DNA of 19,384 bases from CAYREE01 sp964423225 (GTDB lineage: Archaea > Altiarchaeota > Altiarchaeia > IMC4 > SCGC-AAA252-I15): assembly GCA_964423225.1 (NCBI GenBank), contig CAYREE010000033.1:1-19384 (forward strand), given 5' to 3'. Shown here one piece after another: positions 6,337 to 15,556 of the stretch. A program made the translations under genes and the position numbers. Numbering within the stretch: the first letter of the stretch is position 1; each line of letters begins with the position of its first letter. Under the pieces are notes generated by a model. It saw only the letters and a list, made by a program, of their open reading frames with translations. It was not told the DNA's origin and made no database searches.

Positions 6337-7719
6337 ATGAGGAACATACGCTATGTAACTGGATTATTGCTAGGTGCCTGCCTACTGCTTTTAGTAGTTG
6401 GCTTGGAAGTATCTGCTGACGCTGTCATCAACACGACGACTGGAGTCATCTCCATTATGCCGTCTGGAGATAGTGATGATTATTTCACTTTTAAGACGAC
6501 TAGTGGAGAGCCTACTTTATCTGTTGAGGGTGGAACTTATCTTTTCATGGATAAGGCTCTTCGTATTAAGGCTAGTGGTAGTGATCATGGCAGGATTTTA
6601 TCGTCTGCTTCAGGTACTGGAATAGCAGGTTATTATGCTGATGCTTCGGACGGTGATTTTAGCGGTAATGATTACTTGTATCTGAGACAAAATGATGATT
6701 TGACTTGTGATTTGGCTTGTAAAGGTAATAAATTGGATGTTGAGGCTGCGGGTTCTATTTATCTTTATGCTAACGGGGATACTAGTGATTATATCCGATT
6801 TGAAACTGTTAGTAATCTACCTTACATGTTTTCAGAGGGGGCGAATCTTGGCATCTGTGGTAGTGGCAGGGATAATTGCATCATGTATCAGGAGGACTTG
6901 AATATACCGACTCTTGCGACTCAGTCGATGGAGGCTATGACTCTTTTGCCCGCCCGGTTCTTGTATGTTAAGACTGAGGGCGATACTGATGATTATTTTA
7001 GGTTTGCCACTCCCGGTAATACGCCTTATCTTGGTGCTGTCGGCACTTCCGTGATTTATTTCCGTGATGGAGGTGCTTTTGAGACTTTGCATGCTGACGC
7101 TTATGTCGAGCATACTAGTTCTTATGAGGGTAGTATTGATGATGCTAGCCGTGATCTTGGTGATTGGATTGAGGCGAAGCATCCTGAGGGTTTTTATCCC
7201 GAGCATTATGAGACTAAAGGGTATGTTGAAAATGATTTGTCTTCTACGACGAATGTATATGATGAGATTGTTCTTAGTCCAGGCACTGACTTGGGCAAGG
7301 CAGGTAAGGCATTGGCTAAATTATTGCTTAATTCTAAAGAGAGGATTGACGTATTAGATAGTAAAGTAGCGTCTATAGGTGTGGGTCAAACTCCATTAGA
7401 GTCAAAGGTGCCTCAGTCAACCGATTCAAGCCAGATCGATGATTTAACTACTCGTATCTCTGGTCTTGAATCCTCTGTTTCTAGTTCAAGCAAGGATTGT
7501 CAGGATAATACTGATAAGATCCGGAAACTAGAGGATATTATCGATGATCTTGAAGATGAGATTTATGACTTGAAGAGGGATATCCGTGACTTGGAGGATG
7601 AATCGAAGAAGGAGTCTACGACTACTACTCTAGAGTCGACTACTACAACGCTTGAAGTAGTTTCGACTTCTTCTACGGTTTTGGTTGAGGCTCCGGCTTC
7701 AAGCACTTATACAAGCTAG
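6337..7719 (+). CDS. Secreted repeat/coiled-coil/Thr-rich surface protein A
   Basis: A 460-aa exported protein. The signal peptide covers residues 1-27 (RNIRY, then a hydrophobic core, ending EVSA). Several beta-type repeats of the form GDxxDYxxFxTxxxxPY follow, for example GDSDDYFTFKTT, GDTSDYIRFETVSNLPYMF and GDTDDYFRFATPGNTPYL. A helical region starts near the ADAYVEH segment, then a charged coiled coil (about 399-427, LEDIIDDLEDEIYDLKRD) and a Thr-rich tail (TTTTLESTTTTLE). The tail could be glycosylated or cross the cell wall; no C-terminal membrane anchor is visible. ATG 6337 is chosen because the signal peptide begins there, 12 nt after GGAGG; an in-frame ATG at 6325 is less likely. 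It is a paralogue of the next gene, which starts 13 nt later. A tail-fibre-like or adhesin role for display of the Rhs protein is inference. Confidence 0.75.
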   Translation: MRNIRYVTGLLLGACLLLLVVGLEVSADAVINTTTGVISIMPSGDSDDYFTFKTTSGEPTLSVEGGTYLFMDKALRIKASGSDHGRILSSASGTGIAGYYADASDGDFSGNDYLYLRQNDDLTCDLACKGNKLDVEAAGSIYLYANGDTSDYIRFETVSNLPYMFSEGANLGICGSGRDNCIMYQEDLNIPTLATQSMEAMTLLPARFLYVKTEGDTDDYFRFATPGNTPYLGAVGTSVIYFRDGGAFETLHADAYVEHTSSYEGSIDDASRDLGDWIEAKHPEGFYPEHYETKGYVENDLSSTTNVYDEIVLSPGTDLGKAGKALAKLLLNSKERIDVLDSKVASIGVGQTPLESKVPQSTDSSQIDDLTTRISGLESSVSSSSKDCQDNTDKIRKLEDIIDDLEDEIYDLKRDIRDLEDESKKESTTTTLESTTTTLEVVSTSSTVLVEAPASSTYTS

Positions 7720-7724
7720 GAGGT
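7719..7724 (+). promoter_or_regulatory. Shine-Dalgarno sequence overlapping the stop of protein A
   Basis: GGAGGT begins on the last base of the TAG stop codon and ends 8 nt before the ATG at 7733. This supports that start and translational linkage of the two paralogues. Confidence 0.6.
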
Positions 7725-7732
7725 AGAAGAGA

Positions 7733-9418
7733 ATGACATGCGAATATTTTACACGGATTCTTATAGTCTCCATATTCTTTATGTTTCTTTGTATGGAGGT
7801 TTCCGCTGATGCGGTGATTAACACGACTACTGGAGCCATACTTTTTCAACCATCTGGTGATAATGATGATTATATCCAGTTTGAAACTGATTCTAATAAT
7901 CCATATATTAAGACTACTGGTTCTAGTGGTTTGTTGTATTATGGTGCGACAGATCAGGGAGGGGCAGGGTATATCCGGTTTGCAAAGCAGAGTGAGGAAA
8001 GTACGATTTCATGTGCTAATGATTTAGGCGAGAAATTTCACTTTAAAATATATAATGATACTTATTCTGGAGTTAGTGGTTGGGGTGGTAATGCTGTGAT
8101 ATCCTCTGATAGTGGAGTGGATATAGTTTTTTCGCCGAGTGGTGATACAGGTGATTACATTCGTTTTAGGACTACTAGTAATGTTCCTGAGATAAAAGCC
8201 ATGTATGCTCCTTTATGGTTAACAGCAGCTAGTGAACTTAGGTTTGCACCAAATGCGGATACTAGTGATTATATAAAGATGCAGACAGTCTCAAATGTTC
8301 CCTATCTTTTTGGTTCTGGCAGTGATATTTATCTGTGTGGTGAGGGTCGAGATAATTGTATTAGGGTTGGAGATGATGGTAATGCGCCGACATTAGCAGC
8401 ATCAAGTGGAGAATCCTTGGTATTGAGGGCTCCTAGCGCTAATAGATACGTTTATTTAACTGCTGAAGGCGGTTCTTTAACAGACGGTGTGCGTATCCAT
8501 CTTGATGGAAGTACTCCCGCCTTAGATCCATATGGAGACACAGACTTACATATTAGGACAGTGACTGGTGGCTTTTGGAGGGGTTTAGAAGCGGATTACT
8601 TTACAGAGCATTCGCAGGATATTAGCAGGGAATATGGTCGGGATTTCAGTAAGATTCGTAGGGATATTAGGGCTCGTGCGAATGGAGAGCATCCATTGTC
8701 ATTGGCTGCCGAGCATGTTAGAGAGCGTATGCGTGATGGGGGACCAGTTACTGAAACCGAGTATTATGACTTTGGCACTGATATTGGTGCTGCAGGCATG
8801 TTAAACAGCCTGGCATTAGACTATTTGATAACTGAATTATGCGGTAGGGATGCTTCTTATAGTTTCTGCATAGAAGAATCGGAGAAAGAGGCTTTGCCTG
8901 AGATAGTGGATGAGTTAGCGGCAACCACTGATTCAATATCCTTTATACTGAAGAAATCTCCTGTAGCTAAGCCGCGAAACACAATGTCTGATAGGCTAAT
9001 AGAGTCTACGTCAACTACGTTAAAAGACGTGTCGACCACGTTGTTAGAGGATACTACCACGTCATTACAAGAGAGTAATCCCATATTGGAGTCTAAGATA
9101 CAAGAGTTATCCGAGCGTCTGAAAGGTTTGGAAGAGTCAATCACAAGCCGACAGGAATTAGAGTATCCGGATTATAGCAGTGACATAATGGATATATTGG
9201 ATGAGATAAATGATCTGGAGGATCAGATCGACCATCTGGAGGATAAGGTTGATGATCTGGAAGACGAGATAGATGATACCCGAGAGCATAAGACCACAAC
9301 AACCACTGATACAACGTCAACGACGACTACGATGGAGGAGGTAACCTCTACCACTGAGACTACTCTTCCCGTGGAGGCGCCGTCCTCAGACACCACCGGA
9401 GTAACGGAGGTGCTTTAG
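7733..9418 (+). CDS. Secreted repeat/coiled-coil/Thr-rich surface protein B
   Basis: A 561-aa paralogue of the preceding protein. The signal peptide ends at EVSA (residue 25), and the mature start DAVINTTTG is identical to protein A. Repeats such as GDNDDYIQFET, GDTGDYIRFRTTSNVP and ADTSDYIKMQTVSNVPYLF correspond, and both carry a CGxGRDNCI motif that could hold a disulfide. The helical central region differs more (LEADYFTEHSQ; YYDFGTDIGAAG). The C-terminus has a coiled coil (about 488-516, DEINDLEDQIDHLEDKVDD), then a long Thr/Ser-rich tail (TTTTDTTSTTTT). No membrane anchor is seen. The stop codon abuts the Rhs start with zero spacing, so the pair is made with the Rhs protein. Tandem duplication is clear from sequence; a shared role as partners or display stalks for Rhs is inference. 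Confidence 0.75.
   Translation: MTCEYFTRILIVSIFFMFLCMEVSADAVINTTTGAILFQPSGDNDDYIQFETDSNNPYIKTTGSSGLLYYGATDQGGAGYIRFAKQSEESTISCANDLGEKFHFKIYNDTYSGVSGWGGNAVISSDSGVDIVFSPSGDTGDYIRFRTTSNVPEIKAMYAPLWLTAASELRFAPNADTSDYIKMQTVSNVPYLFGSGSDIYLCGEGRDNCIRVGDDGNAPTLAASSGESLVLRAPSANRYVYLTAEGGSLTDGVRIHLDGSTPALDPYGDTDLHIRTVTGGFWRGLEADYFTEHSQDISREYGRDFSKIRRDIRARANGEHPLSLAAEHVRERMRDGGPVTETEYYDFGTDIGAAGMLNSLALDYLITELCGRDASYSFCIEESEKEALPEIVDELAATTDSISFILKKSPVAKPRNTMSDRLIESTSTTLKDVSTTLLEDTTTSLQESNPILESKIQELSERLKGLEESITSRQELEYPDYSSDIMDILDEINDLEDQIDHLEDKVDDLEDEIDDTREHKTTTTTDTTSTTTTMEEVTSTTETTLPVEAPSSDTTGVTEVL
9406..9411 (+). promoter_or_regulatory. Shine-Dalgarno sequence of the Rhs gene
   Basis: GGAGGT within the end of protein B, 7 nt before the ATG at 9419. 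It fixes that start despite the zero-length intergenic gap. Confidence 0.6.
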
Positions 9419-12400
9419 ATGAGGTATACTCTGTTGAAGGTTGTATTTGCCTTAATATTATTTTTTGCTACTAGTGTTTCGGCTCAGAATGTTTATCAGC
9501 CTTGGGTTCAGGAGCCGGTTTTGCCGGAGAATTTTGATTTGAAGCCGGAGGGTTCTTTAGAGGCTGGCTTGCAGACTGGTTCGGGATTGTTCAGTTATCC
9601 GTTAAAATTGCCGCCTGGAACAAGCGGTTTAGCCTCTATAGTAAGTATAGATTATAATAATCAGCAGGCTAAGGGATCTCCTGGATTATTGGGTGCAGGC
9701 TGGGTTTTAACCGAGAATTATATTCAGAGAAATGTTAACTATACCTTCTCTGACACATCTGATGATGAATATATCTTGCAGTTGAATGGTCAGTCGTATA
9801 GGCTTGTTTCATCGGGTGGAGGGAGATATCATACGAAAATCGAGTCACACTTGTATATCAATAAGACTGGTGATCATTGGCTTGTCATATCCAAGGATGG
9901 TACTAGATTTCGGTTTGGAGGAACTAGTGATAGTAGTATGGATTCTAACCTGGAAAATTTTGTCTGGAGATGGAGTCTTGATCAAATCGAAGATACGCAT
10001 GGAAATAAAGTATACTATACGTATAGAGAAAATCCAGGGGCAAATGATATTGGAGCAGTATACCCTTACAATATAACTTATAACAATGACCAGAAACGTA
10101 GAATAATATTCATATTGGAGACGAGTGATCGTCCTGACCTGCGTTTATCCTATACCCAGGGTCATAGATTGCAGTATTCCAGGCGGATTAAAGAGATTCA
10201 CGTGCGAGTTGATAGTGATCTTGTGAGAAAATACGTTTTAGAATACACTAATGATTCTAAACCTACAGTCACCCTGTTAAGCAGTATTACTGTTGTTGGT
10301 AATGATGATTCAACGGAATTGCCAGAAACCGTCTTCGAGTATAAGCAAGTGTGGAGTGGCTGGGTGAGAGATGATTCATGGATTCTACCTACTAATGAGA
10401 GTGCTGGTGCTGATGAGGAGCCTGTTTTTTCATGGTTTGATGGGGGACAATACAATGATATGGGTACTCGTCTTATCGACGTTAATGGGGATGGGTTATT
10501 AGATGTTATTAAAAGTTCATATTTCCATGAGAAAGGCTACACCAATAAGGCATGGGTTAATAATGGTTCGGATTGGATTAGAGATGATAGTTGGATAATT
10601 CCGATAAATGAAAGTTCTACTCCTACTGAAGAGCCAGTTTTATCCATTTTCAATGGTGCTACTTATGGTGATATGGGTACTCGACTAGTCGACTTGGATG
10701 GAGATGGATTGGTGGACATAATCAAAAGCTATTATAGCAATGGAGATCCAAGCGGTTTTCATACTAAGGCGTGGGTCAATAATGGTGCTGGTTGGAGCCG
10801 AGATGACAACTGGATTTTACCGGTAAATACTAGTGGGAATGTTTATGGAGAGCCTGTTTTTACTGCCTATGATGGATCACAGTATGGTAGTCTTGGAACC
10901 CGTCTGGTTGATGTTAATGGGGATGGGTTGCCAGATATTATTAAAAGCATATCTACAAACGAGCCTGCGTATTATGGCAAAGCATGGATCAATAATGGTT
11001 CTGGATGGGAAAGAGCTGATAAATGGATTATGCCGGTAAATGAGAGTGAAAACTCTATTAAAGAACCTGTCTTTATTGGTTTTGATGGATCCAGCTATGG
11101 TGATCTAGGAGTTCGTTTGATAGACGTTAATGCAGATGGTTTACCCGACATACTAAAAAGCTATTATAATCAAGGCACTCCATCAGGATACTATAATAAA
11201 GCATGGTTGAATAATGGATCGGGTTGGGTAAGAGATGATACTTGGATTATGCCTTTCAAAGAAAGTGGCGATCCTGCTACTGAACCTGTATGTTCACACG
11301 CTTATACTGATACAGGAGTGCGGATAATGGATGTAAACCTTGATGGTCTGCCAGACATTATTAAAAGCTTTTATAAGAATGGAGTGCCTAGTGGTCATTT
11401 TAACAAGGCTTGGTTGAATAATGGTTCTGGTTGGGTTAGAGATGATACTTGGATTATGCCTGTCAACGAGAGCGAGAACGTGGTTAAAGAGCCGGCATTC
11501 TCCGCTTATGATGGAGGTCAGACCGGTACTATGGGCACGCGATTATCCGATGTTAATGGTGATGGACTGCCTGACGTGATAAAGAGTTTCTACTATAATA
11601 GTGATCCAAGCGGCTACTATAATAAAGCTTGGCTAAACAATGGATCATATAATTACCTGTTGATTAGCGTGAATAATTCTTTTGGAGGACGGAGTGAGAT
11701 AGATTATGTACAGTCGACTTTATTGAATAACTCTGATGATTCAGGTATTCCACGTTTAAACTTCAATACTTGGCTGGTTGACTCTATTACAGAGGAGAAT
11801 AATGTTAATGGACCACATAGCATGTCCATTGAGACTGTATACGATTATAGTGGCGGAGTTTATGATCATAGGGAACACGAGTATAGGGGCTTCAAATATG
11901 TGGTGGAGACAAAAGCTGATGATACTACGTTAAAGCATTATTATCATCAGAACATCAGCTTGAAGGGTAGGGAATATGAGACGCAGGTTGAAGACTCGAC
12001 TAGTAGTCTGTTTGCCAAGACCGAGTATGACTGGTCTTACACGGAGTCTAGTGGCGTATTCAATGTTTTATTGGACCGGGTAGACGAGTACTCGTATGAC
12101 GGTTATGCCACACCAAAGACAAAGGCAATAGAATACGATTATGACAGTTATAACAATGTTAATCTGACGTATAGTCTGGGGGATACCAGTGTTTCAGGCG
12201 ATGAAGTAAAGACCATTAATTATTACGCTTATAATCTTACGGGCTGGGTAGTCAACAAGGTCAATCATACAGTAACATATGATCAGGACGGTAATAAGGT
12301 GGGTGAAACCTGGTTCGGATACGATAATCACGCTTATGGAGCCACTCCCTATCACGGTGATTTGACGCGGATCGAACAATGGCTGGATACCGGGGCTAAT

Positions 12401-15400
12401 CCCATATCATACCGTTCATACGATAGTTATGGAAACGTTGTGAACGAGACCGATCCTCTCGGCAGAGCCACGGAATACGTTTATGGTTTAAACGATTCAA
12501 CGTATACTTTTGTTGAGCAAATCATTAACCCACTGGATCAGATAGTGAATTTTTCATATGATCTTGGATCAGGCAACCTTTATTATAGTGTTGATCCGAA
12601 CGGATACACTACGAGCAACGAGTATGACGTGTTTGGAAGGTTGTTGAAGGAGATTCATCCTTATGACTCTTCCAGTTATCCGTCAAAACTGTATAATTAT
12701 TCGTTTGACGGTGTTGCCCCGGAACGGGTTATTGTCTCACAGAGGGAAAACCCGGGAGTTAGCAGTGTATTGGAGTCTTTTGTTTTTTTGGACGGTTTTG
12801 GACGGGATATCCAGACTAAGACAGAGTATGAGGACGGCAGGCATATAGTCTATAATGTCTTCTATGATGAAGTGGGTAGGGTTCACGCCAAGTCCGTGCC
12901 CTATGTTATCGCAGCTTCCTCTAGTTATAGTACCCCTGACTTGACTGTGAGAAACATCTCATTTGTATATGATGCGTTAGACCGGGAGACTACTGTATAT
13001 AATACTGATGGATCATCGAGGAATATCACGTATGGCGTCTGGAACGCTACATACACAGACGAGAACGGTAATAATAGGATCGTCTTGAAGGATGCTTACG
13101 ACAGGATCACACGGGTATTGGAGCTAGATGAGGCTAGCACGTATACGACAGAATACGAGTATAGTGTTAAAGGCGACTTGGCGAATATCACAGACAACCT
13201 GGACAACATATTCAAGTTCAGTTTCGACACGTTACGCAGGAAGACTGGATTGGATGACCCGGATCTCGGAGTATGGAGTTACGCATACGACCTATCTGGC
13301 AACCTGGTGAATCAGACTGACGCGAACGGCAACATCATACAGTTCGAATACGATAATCTCAACAGGCTGACAAAGAAGGATTATGATAGTGATACCGACG
13401 TAGTCCTGGCATATGATATCAATACTATTGGAACCCTTAGCGAGGCTAATAGCAGTGCAGGCAGCATAGACTACACCTACGACCAGAGGCTCCGTATGAT
13501 TCAGGAAAGCTGGGATAGGAGCGGAACCACGTGGAGCATAGACATAGCCTACGACAGCATGGATCGGATAGTCAACAAATCATTTAGCAACGGCGAATTC
13601 CTGGAATACAGCTTCAATGGTATGGGCACATTAGACGCTATAACGGATTATGTCTCTAACCTCGATTATACGGCTTTAGGCAAGGTTAGTAATCGGACGT
13701 ATGCTAATGGATTGGTCTCGAAACTGGATTATTACAATGATGATTATCGGCTGAAGACCGTTGTCACGGGTGCTATACAGAGTCTAGCCTATAAGTATGA
13801 TGCTAAGGGCAATATCATCCAGATGAATGAATCCATAGACGGTAAGTATCAGAGTTTCACGTATGATGACTTGGACAGGCTCCTTACAGCCAGTGAAAAC
13901 AGTGGTTTCCAGCATACTTACGGGTATAATAGTATTGGTAACCTGGTTTCCTGGGAGAATGAAACTGTCGAGTATGCTTATAGTTATGCTGAGGGTGCTG
14001 GCGTTCACGCTTTGACTAATGTGTCTTATAGCGGCTCGGTTGTCACCGCAACTTGCTCTGGCAGCAGTATTCCAACCGGATCCGAGGACTGGGTGGTTAG
14101 CGAGGATACTTCCTGCAGTAATGGGGACGTTAAACTGGCTGTAGGCAGCGATTTAATAGTGAATTCCAACACCCAATTGGCTTTGGATAACGTGGTTGTT
14201 TCGCCCGGCGGAGATGAGGAAACAACAGTCTACTTGAATTTGGAGGGCAATCTGGAGATAGACGACTCGGCTAACGATGGTTACATCAGTTTTAACGACA
14301 ATGGAACAGTCTACAATCCAGTAGTTCAACAATCCATCGCCTATGATAGTAACGGCAACATGATTGATGATGGAACATACAATTTTGAATACAACCAGGA
14401 CAACCGACTATACCGTGTACTAGAGGCTAGTGCCTTGAAGGAACAGTATGAGTATGATGGTAGTGGTAATCGTCGCGTTAAGATTACCGTTGTCAGCGAT
14501 TCTGTGAATAAGACGACGTTTTATATCAGTAAGGATTGGATTCGGGAGGAATGGACGGACGGAGCAACAAATAACACATTATATATCTATGGTAATAATG
14601 AGCAATTGGCGAAGAAGATCCACAATGGGACTATAACCTATTACCATCCAGACCATTTAGGTTCAACGACAGTAATATCCAAATCTGATGGAAGCCTGGA
14701 AGAAAGGATCAACTACTATCCCTTTGGACTGCCACGAGTAAGCAGTGAGGAATTATTCCAGTATACAAACCAAGAATACTCCAGTGATCTAGGCATCTAT
14801 GATTACGGGGCAAGACAATACAATCCCACGATAAGAAGGTTTATGCAGGCGGATACGATTATTCAAGACATATATGATCCCCAGTTCCTTAACCGGTATT
14901 CATATACCCGAGATAATCCATTGATTTATGTAGATCCCGATGGTCATGGAGCAATTAAATATGCCCTAAAAATAGCCATGGGTGGATTCAACTTGGCTTG
15001 TTTATATTCTGATATGCATGAATTAACTCAAAGGATAAATACTCAAGTTCAAACTCGTAATTCTCATGGCGGATTCAGTCCTGAGAATATTAAGGCTATA
15101 AAAGATGTCTGGGTAAAAGCTTTTGAGATTGGAATATTTTCAAAGGCTGATCTGGATGATCTAGGAAAAGGAATTAAACAAACTGAAAAAGGATTTAGTT
15201 TATTAAATAAATTTGACGACACTAGTGAAGCAATAACAGAAGTCGAAAAAATTGAGAAACATCATTTACTACCGAGAGAATTTAAAGACTATTTTGAGGG
15301 AAGAGGAATCGAGGATATTGATGATTATATGGTGGATTTACCAAAAAGTATTCATAATAAAAAAGGAACAGGAGTACATAATGGTCCAAGAGCCGATAGC

Positions 15401-15556
15401 TGGAATGGTGTCTGGAAAAATTGGATAAATGATAACAAAAAAGCAACACCAAAACAAATAAAAAATCAAATGAAAAAAATGATTAAAGATTTTGGTCTTA
15501 AAGAATATACGAATGGTCGTGTAACTTTAAGAAAATACACGAATAGCCGAGGGTGA
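9419..15556 (+). CDS. Secreted Rhs/YD-repeat polymorphic toxin (2045 aa)
   Basis: A full-length Rhs protein with a Sec signal peptide (1-22, ending SVSA). Domains in order: an SpvB/TcaB-like N-terminal region (about 60-310; LPPGTSGLASIVSIDYNNQ, then LLGAGWVL); six FG-GAP/VCBS-like repeats of 69-73 aa (about 315-745), each with a calcium-type loop such as DVNGDGLPD; YD repeats (about 900-1800; for example YDSYGNVVNETDPLGR); and the Rhs-associated core (DHLGSTTV, FTNQEY-like YTNQEY, GARQYNP, RYSYTRDNPLIYVDPDGHG) ending at about residue 1844. A 201-aa variable tip follows. In bacteria such proteins build a shell around a toxic tip that is cleaved after the core. A non-YD module is inserted at about 1535-1634. 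The gene overlaps the beta-propeller gene by 4 nt. The N-terminal signal peptide implies Sec export, unlike PAAR-type Rhs proteins. Confidence 0.92.
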   Translation: MRYTLLKVVFALILFFATSVSAQNVYQPWVQEPVLPENFDLKPEGSLEAGLQTGSGLFSYPLKLPPGTSGLASIVSIDYNNQQAKGSPGLLGAGWVLTENYIQRNVNYTFSDTSDDEYILQLNGQSYRLVSSGGGRYHTKIESHLYINKTGDHWLVISKDGTRFRFGGTSDSSMDSNLENFVWRWSLDQIEDTHGNKVYYTYRENPGANDIGAVYPYNITYNNDQKRRIIFILETSDRPDLRLSYTQGHRLQYSRRIKEIHVRVDSDLVRKYVLEYTNDSKPTVTLLSSITVVGNDDSTELPETVFEYKQVWSGWVRDDSWILPTNESAGADEEPVFSWFDGGQYNDMGTRLIDVNGDGLLDVIKSSYFHEKGYTNKAWVNNGSDWIRDDSWIIPINESSTPTEEPVLSIFNGATYGDMGTRLVDLDGDGLVDIIKSYYSNGDPSGFHTKAWVNNGAGWSRDDNWILPVNTSGNVYGEPVFTAYDGSQYGSLGTRLVDVNGDGLPDIIKSISTNEPAYYGKAWINNGSGWERADKWIMPVNESENSIKEPVFIGFDGSSYGDLGVRLIDVNADGLPDILKSYYNQGTPSGYYNKAWLNNGSGWVRDDTWIMPFKESGDPATEPVCSHAYTDTGVRIMDVNLDGLPDIIKSFYKNGVPSGHFNKAWLNNGSGWVRDDTWIMPVNESENVVKEPAFSAYDGGQTGTMGTRLSDVNGDGLPDVIKSFYYNSDPSGYYNKAWLNNGSYNYLLISVNNSFGGRSEIDYVQSTLLNNSDDSGIPRLNFNTWLVDSITEENNVNGPHSMSIETVYDYSGGVYDHREHEYRGFKYVVETKADDTTLKHYYHQNISLKGREYETQVEDSTSSLFAKTEYDWSYTESSGVFNVLLDRVDEYSYDGYATPKTKAIEYDYDSYNNVNLTYSLGDTSVSGDEVKTINYYAYNLTGWVVNKVNHTVTYDQDGNKVGETWFGYDNHAYGATPYHGDLTRIEQWLDTGANPISYRSYDSYGNVVNETDPLGRATEYVYGLNDSTYTFVEQIINPLDQIVNFSYDLGSGNLYYSVDPNGYTTSNEYDVFGRLLKEIHPYDSSSYPSKLYNYSFDGVAPERVIVSQRENPGVSSVLESFVFLDGFGRDIQTKTEYEDGRHIVYNVFYDEVGRVHAKSVPYVIAASSSYSTPDLTVRNISFVYDALDRETTVYNTDGSSRNITYGVWNATYTDENGNNRIVLKDAYDRITRVLELDEASTYTTEYEYSVKGDLANITDNLDNIFKFSFDTLRRKTGLDDPDLGVWSYAYDLSGNLVNQTDANGNIIQFEYDNLNRLTKKDYDSDTDVVLAYDINTIGTLSEANSSAGSIDYTYDQRLRMIQESWDRSGTTWSIDIAYDSMDRIVNKSFSNGEFLEYSFNGMGTLDAITDYVSNLDYTALGKVSNRTYANGLVSKLDYYNDDYRLKTVVTGAIQSLAYKYDAKGNIIQMNESIDGKYQSFTYDDLDRLLTASENSGFQHTYGYNSIGNLVSWENETVEYAYSYAEGAGVHALTNVSYSGSVVTATCSGSSIPTGSEDWVVSEDTSCSNGDVKLAVGSDLIVNSNTQLALDNVVVSPGGDEETTVYLNLEGNLEIDDSANDGYISFNDNGTVYNPVVQQSIAYDSNGNMIDDGTYNFEYNQDNRLYRVLEASALKEQYEYDGSGNRRVKITVVSDSVNKTTFYISKDWIREEWTDGATNNTLYIYGNNEQLAKKIHNGTITYYHPDHLGSTTVISKSDGSLEERINYYPFGLPRVSSEELFQYTNQEYSSDLGIYDYGARQYNPTIRRFMQADTIIQDIYDPQFLNRYSYTRDNPLIYVDPDGHGAIKYALKIAMGGFNLACLYSDMHELTQRINTQVQTRNSHGGFSPENIKAIKDVWVKAFEIGIFSKADLDDLGKGIKQTEKGFSLLNKFDDTSEAITEVEKIEKHHLLPREFKDYFEGRGIEDIDDYMVDLPKSIHNKKGTGVHNGPRADSWNGVWKNWINDNKKATPKQIKNQMKKMIKDFGLKEYTNGRVTLRKYTNSRG
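10361..11650 (+). repeat. Six in-frame repeats encoding calcium-loop modules of the Rhs protein
   Basis: Units begin at the W-x-R-D-D/A-D motif at 10361, 10574, 10793, 11006, 11225 and 11432, giving spacings of 213, 219, 213, 219 and 207 nt (69-73 aa). Each contains a GTRLxDVNxDGLxDxIKS loop with Asp/Asn at calcium-ligand positions. Units 5 and 6 share a near-identical start. They are protein repeats (FG-GAP/VCBS type), not a mobile element. Confidence 0.85.
14020..14320 (+). other. Non-YD beta-rich module inserted in the YD shell
   Basis: About 100 residues (roughly 1535-1634) interrupt the conserved 'HAxT...YDxNGNM' step of the YD repeat. HALTNVSYSG stands before it and AYDSNGNMIDDG after it. 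The insert carries two cysteines (ATCSGSS, DTSCSNG) and a run of short beta strands (GSDLIVNSNTQLALDNVVV) resembling archaeal surface-protein beta-helix segments. Confidence 0.55.
14951..15553 (+). other. Variable C-terminal toxin domain, His-rich nuclease-like
   Basis: This is residues 1845-2045, after the core motif VDPDGHG. A first helical part (about 1845-1940) leads to a compact His-rich domain with KHHLLPREF (H1948, H1949), IH at 1978-1979, VHNG (H1987) and SWNGVWKNWI (W1995, W1999). This pattern of paired histidines, a second His cluster and Trp-Asn is like the HNH/AHH-type and DUF2380-like tips of bacterial polymorphic toxins. Base composition becomes markedly AT-rich right at the core boundary, as expected of an exchangeable tip. 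Nuclease activity is inference from motifs. Confidence 0.6.

Noticed and set aside
10361..11650. Regularly spaced repeats considered as a CRISPR or mobile array
   Set aside because: Spacings are multiples of three and encode FG-GAP/VCBS-like calcium modules in one open frame.
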